Shown here: positions 52,679-61,186 of the stretch, in pieces
How the letters are laid out: every line of letters begins with the position of its first letter
Numbering within the stretch: the stretch's first letter is position 1
Assembly: GCA_963580285.1 (NCBI GenBank)
Contig: OY757026.1
Coordinates: 49,203,143 to 49,267,142, forward strand
Source: Lucinisca nassula
Taxonomy: Eukaryota; Mollusca; Bivalvia; Lucinida; Lucinidae
Direction: 5' to 3'
Length of the DNA stretch: 64,000 nucleotides
Notes under the pieces: generated by a model
Databases searched by the model: none
What the model was told of the DNA's origin: nothing
Seen by the model: only the letters and a program-made list of their open reading frames with translations
Translations under genes and position numbers: made by a program

Positions 52679-54578
52679 TGTCCCCCGCCTTTTCAAAGAA
52701 AAGCGAGGGGACATAGTATTCGGCTTTCCGTGGTGCGGGGTGCGTGATGCGTGGTGCGTGGTTCCAAGCTTGTAGTAGGTACCTTGTGAGCGCAACTCCT
52801 CCTACAGTTTTAAACCGATTCTTCCGAAATTTTATAGGTGTCTTTATCATGGTTTGACCTTGTGCATGTACTTTTTTTTCAGAATCCTTGAATTATTTTT
52901 TCCGCGTTTTCACATTTTTAACTTTTTTTTGCATTGTTCCGAATTCATAGTGCAACTCCTCCTACAGTTTTATACTGATTCTTCTGAATTTTACAGGTGC
53001 CTTAATCATGGTTTGAAGGTGTGTATATGCTTTTCCAGAATTCTTCAATTTTTTTTATTTTTTTTTTAACTTTTTTTCACACTTTTAACTTAGACTTTTT
53101 CATGCATCAATTCTATGAAAGGGTAAAATGTAGTAGGTACCTTGTGAGCGCAACTCTTCCAACAGTGTTAAAGCCATCCTTCTGAAATTTTATAGGTGTC
53201 TTAATCATGGTTTGAAGTTGAGCATGTGCTTTTTTCAGAATCCTTGAATTTTTTTCACTTTTTTTCACATTTTTAACTTAGATTTTTTTACATGGTTCGG
53301 AATTCATAGTAGGTACCTTGTGAGCACAACTTCTCCTACAGTTTTATACCTATTCGTCTGAAATGTTTCAGGTGTCTGTATCATGGTTTGAAGTTGTGCA
53401 TATAGAGGATATTTGATTTTTTCAGTGTAAGATCGAATTTTATTTCATCGAATGAACACCAAAACTGTTATTTTCACGAGTGGCGTAGCCACGAGTGAAA
53501 ATAGTAGTTTTGGTGTTCATGAGTGAAATAAAATTTGATCTTGCACTGAAAAAATCAAATTTTCTGTTTCTTACATGCTTCAAAAGGCAATATTTAGCGT
53601 CTTTAATGGTGTCGCTCACATTTGGAGAAAATTATCTTTGTTCCTGTTCGTTTCGCGTCAATTTAGTGGTGTCCATCGTGTTTAGTGGGTATACTATTGG
53701 GTGTAAACTGAAAGTTTGCACCTGAGAAATGGCCTGGGATGGTATTATTATGAGTGATTAATGAAATAATTGAGAGAGTAGTTTTCCAAAGAAGTTGCTG
53801 GCAAGTCTAACGTCGCGCGACAAAAGACGTGACGTCAGCGTCATAAATGACGTCAGTAACGTCCCCGTCCCACATGAACGGGCTATGCGTCAATTAGAAC
53901 ACATTTCAGTATTGTTCAGTTATCTGACAAAGATAAAATTGAAATTAGAGTTAGATTTGAAGAAAAAAGTAGTCCCAAACAGTGAAAAATAAAAAATCGT
54001 ATTTTCACTGTTTGAAACAGTGAAAATATCGATTTATATTTCACTGATAAATCTCTATCATTCATTGAAAAGCATGTAAGAAATGCTTTTTTTCAGAATT
54101 CTTTATTTTTTTTCACTTTTTTCACATTTTTAACTTAGACTTTTTTCATGCATCAATTCTATAAAAAAGTATAATGCAGTAGGTACCTTGTGAGCGCAAC
54201 TCCTCCAACAGTTTAATACCGATCCTTCCAAAACTTAAAAGTTGCTTGAATTATGGTCTGCTTTTTTACAGACTCTTAAAATAATTCTTTTCACTTTTTT
54301 CACATTTTTAACTTAGAGTTGTTTTTGCACATCTATATTATGAAACTGGATATGTAGTAGGTACATTGTGAGTGCAACTCCTCCTACAGTTTAAAACCGA
54401 TCCTTCAGAATCTTTATAGGTGTTTTGCTCATGGTCTGAAAATGTGCATGTGCCTTTTACAGAATCCTTTATTATTATTATTTTTTTTTTTTTCGCTTTC
54501 CACGTTAAGTTATACCGACGGTTGTCTGGTTAACTTACTTATTTTTTAAAAGCACAAATGAAAATAAGGCGGGGGACA
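52679..54578. mobile_element. 1.9-kb element with TGTCCCCCGCCTT inverted ends and internal repeats
   Basis: TGTCCCCCGCCTT (52679-52691) and AAGGCGGGGGACA (54566-54578) are perfect inverted termini. A unit with GTAGTAGGTACCTTGTGAGC, GCAACTCCTCCTACAGTTT and ATGGTTTGAAGTTGTGCAT occurs about six times (near 52775, 52945, 53130, 53305, 54178, 54355), giving a period of 170-180 bp. Rich in T runs. No ORF. Interrupted by 53411-54085. Confidence 0.6.
53411..54085. mobile_element. Nested element with long hairpin at one end
   Basis: 53413-53560 is a near-perfect hairpin of about 73-nt arms: ATTTGATTTTTTCAGTG facing CACTGAAAAAATCAAAT, and GAACACCAAAACTG facing AGTTTTGGTGTTC. TTTCTTACATGCTT (53567) and AAGCATGTAAGAAA (54072) are inverted. 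A further stem near 53970-54050 uses AACAGTGAAAA/TTTTCACTGTT. The host repeat is interrupted at GTGCATATA and resumes at TGCTTTTTTTCAG. Confidence 0.5.
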
Positions 54579-54772
54579 TAAATTCTCTGTGGAATTTGCT
54601 TTTTACCTACTGTCTGGTGTGGTTTATTATCGTCATACCTCGTCTTCGCATGTACTATGTACTGCTATCTCTTCATTTTTGAAAGCAATTTGGCAATCAG
54701 TGGGAAAGTAACTGCCCTTTTGATCTTTGCACTTATGACGTTTTAATTATGGTTAACTTGATTTATGTTTGG

Positions 54773-54941
54773 CATTACGAAAACACGCCTATACAAATAC
54801 TGTGTAAGTTTACTTACCAGCGAAAACGAAAAATCAATAAGAAAAGTAATGTATACCCCTGCAAATCCCAGTTTTACTGTATAAAAGTGTGGTTTAAGGG
54901 GGGGGGGGGGGTCACATTTTTATAGGCGTGTTTTCGTGATG
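54773..54941. mobile_element. H1 MITE lacking the central hairpin
   Basis: Clean ends CATTACGAAAACACGCCTAT and ATAGGCGTGTTTTCGTGATG with 169 bp between outer bases. The stem region is deleted and a G run (54899-54911) has grown. Shows that the terminal repeats are separate from the stem. Confidence 0.65.
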
Positions 54942-54989
54942 GATTTCTTTCCCTTTGGTGTCTTTGCTGGCGGTGTGAGGTATTTGTTA

Positions 54990-55323
54990 TTACGATAACA
55001 TTCGTGCGTCATATGTAGGATCCTACTTGAGTTTTATGAGTGTTCATGTATAATTGGATTTATTAAACGAGTTGAGGAAAAGTGATAAAATGCGAGGCTT
55101 TGCCCAACATTTTATCACTTTTCTTCAACAGGTTTAATTAAGTCAAAAATCCATGAGCACAATGCAAGATTCCATGTAAAACGGATCTTGTTCACTATTG
55201 ATCAACAAAAATGTCAAAAGTCGCCATTAGTAAACGCCGTACATGTATCGTTACGGGGCGTATCTAACTAATTTGCATATTTAATCCACTAGTGGTTTTT
55301 CGAATTTATTACACGACGTTATT
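54990..55323 (-). repeat. K element, inverted copy
   Basis: TTGAGGAAAAGTGATAAAATGC faces GCATTTTATCAC-type partner (AACATTTTATCACTTTTCTTC). CTAATTTGCATATTTAATCC with ACTAGTGG is the reverse of 20895-20930. Confidence 0.5.
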
Positions 55324-55596
55324 ACATTCTCAGACGATAAAGTGTATTCTTTCATTTCTCCAAAACAGTGAACCTCTTTGAATGAAAATGTGTAGTATTC
55401 ATTTTTTTCCTCACTTATTCTCGAAAATATAAGATGTAGATGCTCATTTGAGCCGCCGCATTGAGGTGGTTCTAACGAGTACCCACAACCTATGTATTGA
55501 TCATTGATCATAAATAAGAAAAAAAAAAAAAAAACGCGTACCCAGGTGAACCCCGGTTCCGGGTGTGTTCATTACACGGACTTATTCTGGTGATGT
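55324..55596 (-). mobile_element. H2 MITE, full length, diverged
   Basis: CATTCTCAGACGATAAAGTG start, GTAGATGCTCATTTGAGCCG with GGTGGTTCTAACGAGTACCC, GAACCCCGGTTCCGGG, and TTCATTACACGGACTTATTC end. Confidence 0.6.
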
Positions 55597-56755
55597 AAAT
55601 TTTCGTCTTCGTCTGCTTATCGGAGAATTTTCACATGCTTTCATGTAGTTTTTTATTTTATTTTACTAACTAGCGGCTTTGGGTTTTAATGCCCTTGCAA
55701 GAATACACATGTAATTGTATTTTAGTGGCACGACAAAGCGTTTCTTCCATAAACCCCAAACTTACAAGCATATAAATGCTAAGATGGCACAGAACAGTTC
55801 AAGTGCGCATATACGACTTGTTGACACGTTTCTAGATTTTATAGCCAACGGTTGATATGCTCTGTCAGTATAATGGCCTGCTCATATTTTTCTTAATAAC
55901 AGTAAATGTATTTCCTTTCATGGGCAGTTTCATACATTCATATCAGACAGATTTAGTAAAAAGGTTGTATTTTCCAACCCTTTGAATGAAGTCGCAGCTC
56001 TTGATATTCGCTTCTGGTTGGCCTGTGCAATATTCCATACAGGCGACAGGTCGATCATGCAAATCGTTTGTATGTGAGCAAATGCTGTATGGCCATCGCA
56101 TGATCGACTTACTTGGCCTGACAAATCTCTATATAAGTTACGGACCTTTTAGCGTCGTCTGTGGGACAGAACATTTTCATAGGCGAAGTTGCAGGGTCAG
56201 CAGTGAGTAAAATAGTTTTATTAACTGTTTTTTTTTCTTCTTCTTTTTTTCTAGATACAGCGCTTCTCTTTCATGTAATGTTCTTCTCGTGTTAATATTG
56301 CCATGTTTCCCTGAACAGCATACAGGGATAGCTCTTTGTGTTGTGCAGAGGAGAAATGGGTCACAAGCGCTGGATCTGTTTAATCCACAGCTCACCGGTC
56401 ATGGTAAGGGTAGATAATTGCGTTACATTTTCTGTACCATTTATGGCAGGGGCAGATAACCGTGTTACGAGATGGAAAAGGAAACCTTTCTGGTGCTTAT
56501 GCACATCTAAATTATTTTATTAAGTATATGGCAAGGCAGCGCGACTGAAATATTTTAGGTGAAATACGGTAGGCAAAATATGCCGCTCCACGCACAAATT
56601 GTGCACATATCATACGGTGTATGCATGTGTGGTTTGTTGGGGAAATATTTACCATACAGTCGGCCGCTTTAAGGTTGATTTCTAAACAGTTTGCTAAAAG
56701 GTCGCCAACCGCCAAATTGTTCATGTCAGTTACAATGTTGTGGGTGTTCGTACTG
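55597..56755. other. Mostly unassigned; possible promoter inside
   Basis: No frame carries a known domain. Several 60-116-codon frames overlap on both strands. See the regulatory candidate at 56050-56137. Confidence 0.4.
56050..56137 (+). promoter_or_regulatory. Candidate core promoter: inverted repeat, octamer and TATA box
   Basis: GTCGATCATGC (56050-56060) and GCATGATCGAC (56098-56108) are a perfect 11-bp inverted repeat; the first half overlaps an octamer, ATGCAAAT (56057-56064). TATATAAG lies at 56130-56137 in a locally GC-richer stretch, and a donor-like CAGCAGTGAGTAA follows near 56200. No downstream exon is proven. Chance occurrence in AT-rich DNA cannot be excluded. Confidence 0.25.
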
Positions 56756-56935
56756 GCGGGTGACCAGGTAGCGCAAAGGCGTGGTCTGTTCAAGTGCCTC
56801 TTACCTGTGATAATGTAGTGAGCACGAAATTGATGGGCATTATGCTCAGTTGTAGTGAGCATTAATTGATTTCTGTAATGCTCAGTAAGGAAACATAAAC
56901 TTTGAGTATTCTTGTGTCAAGCGGGGGTGTTGATA

Positions 56936-57223
56936 CATCACGTGAACAAGTCCGTGAAATGAAGACCCCCCCCCCTCCCTTACACCCCACTTTATATAGA
57001 AAAAACTGGGGTGTATGGGGGTAAACATTATTTTCCTTATTTCTGGTCCAAGACATAGGTTGTGGGTACTCGTTAGAACCGCCTCACTGAGGCAGTTCTA
57101 ACGAGCACCCTCAACCTATGTTTTGAACATTTATAACAAAACTATCAAGGATTTTCATCAGAAAGTTAGCCATATTGGAGATGTGGAAAATGCACTATGT
57201 CGCACGGGTGAATTATCGTAATG
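56936..57223 (+). mobile_element. H2 MITE, full length, absent from the duplicate
   Basis: CATCACGTGAACAAGTCCGTG-type start to TTATCGTAATG, 288 bp. Stem GTGGGTACTCGTTAGAACCG facing GGCAGTTCTAACGAGCACCC around CCTCACTGAGG. The second duplication copy runs through the corresponding place (about 59450) without it, which fixes the ends independently. Confidence 0.75.
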
Positions 57224-57775
57224 ATTCGATGGACAGTGAGAAAGAGTTCTGCTGTGCAGTTTTTATCGCATGCACTGATCAGCCTGTGTGTCTGGTCGGC
57301 GCATGTGCAATAACGGTATATGCATGAACATATTCTGACTTCTCCGGGAGAGGGATCATGATATAGCATGTATGTTTTGTGAACTGTATCTTAGTCGAAT
57401 TATCGTAATTTGCAGGCACAACAATGTGCGGTGACCTGCTGCTCCCTGCCAGATAGGAGCAGGTACTGGTGCGACGCTGTCGGTTTAGTGTCCAGCAAGG
57501 GCGGACAGACCCAATAACAGACCGTCGAGACCATATTAGACAGGTTGTGGAAAACAACCTAGAATCGATTCTACGAAGACGTTACCGGGACTTCAAGTGC
57601 GTATGAATACGAATCGATAAATAATATAAATCAACTTGTGGTCGACAACAAGGTCGACAAACTAGTTTACAGCAGTGCGCGAGAAGTGGTTCACCCTAGG
57701 TGAACGTTTAATCTTGCCAGTCGCGTTTTGTGTTTCTTTTTCTTATTTTATTGTTTTTGTTATTTGGTTCTGTAG

Positions 57776-57833
57776 ACATTCAGGTCACCCCGTTCCGAGC
57801 ACAGAACATTGTTTTGCCTTCGGGGCGGACGTC
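57776..57833 (+). CDS. Candidate 58-nt coding exon (copy a), unknown product
   Basis: Acceptor: a T-rich tract ending GGTTCTGTAG; donor GTC|GTGAGT. In the frame that leaves one leading base it reads HSGHPVPSTEHCFAFGADV and ends on a codon boundary. If joined to 58474 it continues in frame into LPVHLSEITLG and a stop. A second copy of the same exon lies 524 bp downstream with its own splice sites. I do not recognise the protein. The upstream exon is not identified. AATAAA at 57854 means the region could instead be a 3' UTR. Confidence 0.3.
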
Positions 57834-58299
57834 GTGAGTGGGCTACAGAAGCAAATAAATGTGATGTTTTGTGTTAGTATTGTTGTATATAGGTACTGTA
57901 AATAATTCATGTCATTCATTTGACCTGCTGCTCCCTGCAATATAGGAGCAGGTACTGGTGCGACGCTGTTGGTTTAGTGTCCAGCAAGGGCGACAGACCC
58001 AATAACAGACTGTCGAGACCATATTAGACAGGTCGTGGAAAACAACCTGGAGTTTATTCAACCATATTAAACATGTCATGGAAAAAAAAACCTAGAGTCG
58101 ATTCAAACGAAGAAGTTACCGGGACTTCAAGTTCGTATTCAATCGATAAATAATATAAATCAACTTGTGGTCGACAACAAGGTCGACAAACTAGTTTACA
58201 GCAGTGCGCCCTAAGTGAACGTATAATCTGTCTAGTCGCGTTTTTGTGTTTCTCTTTCTTATTTTATTGTCGTTTTTTTTTTGTTATATGTTTCTGTAG

Positions 58300-58357
58300 A
58301 CATTCACGTCACCCCGTTCCGAGCACAGAACATTGTTTTGCCTTCAGGGCGGACGTC
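58300..58357 (+). CDS. Candidate 58-nt coding exon (copy b), tandem duplicate
   Basis: Same length as 57776-57833, acceptor ATGTTTCTGTAG, donor GTC|GTAAGT. The same frame reads HSRHPVPSTEHCFAFRADV, two residue changes from copy a. Both copies keep a good donor, though with different bases (GTGAGT, GTAAGT). Equal phase means a or b could each be joined to the terminal exon, as in mutually exclusive exons. Function unknown. Confidence 0.3.
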
Positions 58358-58473
58358 GTAAGTGGGCTAAAGAAGCACATAAATGTGATGTTTTGTGTTA
58401 GTATTGTTGTATATAGATACTGTAAATCATTCATGTCATTCATTTGATGTCTTTCTTGTGCCTTACCCCACAG

Positions 58474-58542
58474 CTGCCCGTACACCTGTCAGAGATCACG
58501 CTCGGTTGTCTTGTCAGCATGGGGGTTTGCGGGACGCCGTAA
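58474..58542 (+). CDS. Candidate terminal exon, copy 1
   Basis: Preceded by a strong acceptor (TCTTTCTTGTGCCTTACCCC then ACAG). Reads 22 codons, LPVHLSEITLGCLVSMGVCG then TP and TAA. Compared with 61106-61174 there are no indels, the same stop, three silent third-base changes and three replacements (C/R, V/E, C/Y). A SINE B begins 14 nt after the stop. Product unknown. Confidence 0.35.
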   Translation: MPVHLSEITLGCLVSMGVCGTP

Positions 58543-58555
58543 ACCCACATGTAAC

Positions 58556-58662
58556 AATCGCAGGATTGATCCCAGGCTCCTCCAGAATTCGAATGAGTCT
58601 TTTAAGCGAGGTCCTCTCTCCGTATGATGTTGGTGAGACGTAAAACTCGGACACTCGCTCAT
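58556..58662 (+). mobile_element. SINE B, 5'-truncated
   Basis: GCAGGATTGATCCCAGGC, GAATTCGAATGAGTC, CGAGGTCCTCTCTCCG, TATGATGTTGGTGAGACG and TAAAACTCGGACACTCGC. Confidence 0.6.
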
Positions 58663-58744
58663 TCTAGATTCATTTAGGCGTTTGTAGAATATATTTTTAA
58701 ACGTCGGGTCATTTGTTCGTTCCATAACTTTTGACTATCGGTGG

Positions 58745-58803
58745 TTAGAAAACCGTATTCCCGTCTCTATATGATATGTGTTGAGGGGACGTAAAAGTTA
58801 AGT
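58745..58803 (+). mobile_element. SINE B, short 3' fragment
   Basis: AAAACCGTATTCCCGTCTC, ATATGATATGTGTTGAGGG and GACGTAAAAGTT. Diverged. Confidence 0.4.
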
Positions 58804-59268
58804 CGGGTTTAACCATATCTTCATCATTAGGGCAAACTCTTAGACAAGAGCCTGTCCGGTTATCCGTGATGATGAACCCCGATAAATTGTTGTGTAGAAA
58901 GAATAATTACGAGTTCATATTGTAATGATGCCGTTTCTGTTTGAGAAATCTGTTTGTACATGTATGTACATGTAAAGAACGTGATGATGATAAGTGACAG
59001 TATTTGGTCGCCACACGTTATAACGGCCTGAGCGGCGTGGATGACGTCAGCTGCGTCATCAGCGTCGCGAAGGCGGTTCTGACGTGCCTACCAAATACGG
59101 AAAGAATTTATGGCAAGCAGTGTTGATCCCTTTCAGACACTAACAAATTTGTGTAGAATAGATACAATTTTTCCTGTTTTTAGTTTCTAGCTGTTGTTAA
59201 TGTAATTGATTTGTGAAAAGCTATATTTGTGAGCCGTGAAAGGGAGTTTGTTATGTTTCCTTTAATTT
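58804..59268. other. No gene recognised
   Basis: 59035-59095 has a GC-rich patch with GATGACGTCAGCTGCGTCATC, partly palindromic. Otherwise unassigned. Confidence 0.45.
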
Positions 59269-59765
59269 GCGGGTGACCAGGTAGCGCAAAGACGCATTCT
59301 GTTCAATTGCCTCTCACCTGTGCTAATGTAGTGAGCAGGAATTTGATGAGTATTATGCTCAGTTGTAGTGAGCATTAATTGATTTATGTAGTGCTTAGTA
59401 AGGAAGCATAAACATTGAGTATTCTTGTTTCAAACGCTGGGTGCTGGTATTTTGATGCACAGTCAAGTTGAGTTCTAGTGCGTGGCTATTTGTCGCATGT
59501 ACTGATCGGCCTGTGTTCTGGTCGGCGCATGCGCAATAACGGTATATGCATGAACATATTCAGACTTCTCCGGGGCAGGGATCATGATATAGCGTATACG
59601 TTTCGTGAACTGTATTTTAGTCGATTATCGTAATTTGCAGGCACAAAGACGTGTGGTGACCTGCTGCTCCCTGGTCGATAGGAGCAGGTACTGGTACGAC
59701 GTATCGGTCCAGATGTTCTGCAGAGGCGGGCATCACCGTTACACAGAGCGTCGAGACCATAAGAT

Positions 59766-59940
59766 AACAAGTTGCTTGTGATAACCAAGTTGCTGGTGAT
59801 ACCCAAGTTGCTGGTGATACCCAAGTTGCTGGTGATACCCAAGTTGCTGGTGATACCCAAGTTGCTGGTGATACCCAAGTTGCTGGATCACCAAGTTGCC
59901 GGTAATAGCGAAGTTGTTGGTGATAGTCAACTTATAGATA
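59766..59940 (+). repeat. 18-bp minisatellite
   Basis: CAAGTTGCTGGTGATACC occurs about seven times in a row, then decays into AAGTTG..GTGATAG units. Shorter runs with the same word lie at 60250-60380 and 60640-60785. Open in several frames on both strands only because 18 is divisible by 3. Confidence 0.85.
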
Positions 59941-60923
59941 AGTTGACAGTGATACTTGAAAGTGATAATCAAGTTGATAATGATAGTCAAGTTAACATGA
60001 TTTAAATTCTCAGTATACCAGCGCGTCGACGCAGTTTACCCTAAGTGGACTTATATCCGGCCCGTCGCGTTTTTCCTTGGCACGGATCACGTTCCGTGAA
60101 CTGTATTTTAGTCGATTATCGTAATTTGCAGGCACAATTACGTGTGGTGACCTGCTGCTCCCTGGTCGATATGAGCAGATACTGGTACGACGTATCGGTT
60201 CAGATGTTCTGCAGAGCCGGGCAGCACCGTTACACATAGCGTCGTGACCATAACGACAAGTTGCTGGTGATAACCAAGTTGCAGGTGATACCCAAGTTGC
60301 TGGATCACCAAGTTGCTGGTGATAGCTAAGTTGTTGGTGAAGGTCGAGTTGACAGTGATAGTCAACTTATAGTCAAGTAAACATGATTTAAATTCTCAGA
60401 ACACCAGCGCGTCGACGCAGTTTACCCCAAGCGGACTTATATCTGGCCAGTCGCGTTTTTTCCGGGGCAGGGATCACGTTTCGTGAACTGTATTTTAGTC
60501 GATTATCGTAATTTGCAGGCACAATGACGTGTGGTGACCTGCTGCTCCCTGGTCGATAGGAGCAGATACTGGTACGACGTATCGGCCCAGATGCCCTGCA
60601 GAGGCGGGCAGCACCGTTACACAGAGCGTCGTGACCATAAGATAACAAGTTGCTGGTGATAACCAAGTTGCTGGTGATAGCCAAGTTGTTGGTGATAGTC
60701 GAGCTGACAGTGATGGTCAACTTATAGCCAAGTTGACAGTGATACTTGACAGTGATAATCAAGTTGACAGTGATAGTCAAGTTAACATGGTTTAAATTCT
60801 CAGTACAGCAGCGCGTCGACAAAGTTTACCACAAGTGGACTTATATCTGGCCAGTCGCGTTTTTTTTTTTTTTTTTTTTTTTTGTTTCTTGTTGTTCGTT
60901 TATTTCGTTATTTGCTTCTATAA

Positions 60924-60978
60924 TTTTTACGCCGCCGTCTCGAGCACAAAACGCAGTTTTGCTTTCGGGGCTTGCGCC
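60924..60978 (+). pseudogene. Decayed copy of the 58-nt exon
   Basis: CTCGAGCACAAAACGCAGTT and TTGCTTTCGGGGCTTGCGCC align with 57776-57833 (three bases shorter, frame kept). The acceptor is lost (CTTCTATAAT for TTCTGTAGAC) and the donor weakened (GCCGTGAAA). Followed by AATAAA at 60999, like copy a. Confidence 0.25.
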
Positions 60979-61105
60979 GTGAAACGATTATAGAGGCGAA
61001 TAAATGTAATGTTTAGTGTTTGTATTGTTGATTGATTGTTGTAAATTGTTACTGTTAGTAATTTATGTCTTCCATATAATATCTTTCTTGTGCCTTACCC
61101 CACAG

Positions 61106-61174
61106 CTTCCCGTTCACCTGTCAGAGATCACCCTCGGTCGTCTTGAGAGCATGGGGGTTTACGGGACGCCGTAA
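61106..61174 (+). CDS. Candidate terminal exon, copy 2
   Basis: Acceptor ATCTTTCTTGTGCCTTACCC then CACAG. Frame LPVHLSEITLGRLESMGVYG, TP, TAA, colinear with 58474-58542. Because its upstream 58-nt exon has lost its acceptor, this copy may be a pseudogene unless it uses other exons. Product unknown. Confidence 0.3.
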   Translation, partial: LPVHLSEITLGRLESMGVYGTP

Positions 61175-61186
61175 CCCCACATATAA

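Larger units (their letters stand above)
56756..58554 (+). repeat. Segmental duplication, copy 1
   Basis: From GCGGGTGACCAGGTAGCGC onward it parallels 59269-61186: GTAGTGAGCA.GAA..TTGATG, TTATGCTCAGTTGTAGTGAG, GTGCAATAACGGTATATGC, GACCTGCTGCTCCCTG, CCAGTCGCGTTTT, and GTGCCTTACCCCACAGCT near the end. Within it a block of about 490 bp is itself repeated (GACCTGCTGCTCCCTG at 57433 and 57922). Confidence 0.7.
59269..61186 (+). repeat. Segmental duplication, copy 2
   Basis: Parallels 56756-58554 but lacks the H2 MITE and has three internal blocks (GACCTGCTGCTCCCTGG at 59658, 60149 and 60532; periods 491 and about 385) instead of two. Each block carries CGTTTCGTGAACTGTATT-type sequence, ATCGTAATTTGCAGGCAC, a GTTGCTGGTGATA repeat run and CCAGCGCGTCGAC. 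Confidence 0.7.

Noticed and set aside
56950..57130. H hairpins as Rho-independent terminators
   Set aside because: Strong GC stem, but the context is eukaryotic and the element is a dispersed MITE.
59766..59940. Possible CRISPR-like direct repeats
   Set aside because: Units are contiguous with no unique spacers, in a eukaryotic context with no cas genes.
59582..60005. Frames with repeated IPKLLV or GYHQQL peptides on both strands
   Set aside because: Produced by the 18-bp minisatellite, whose unit length is a multiple of three.
60388..60822. 144-codon minus-strand frame
   Set aside because: Made of the minisatellite and the duplicated block; the matching frames in the other blocks are broken and no domain is seen.
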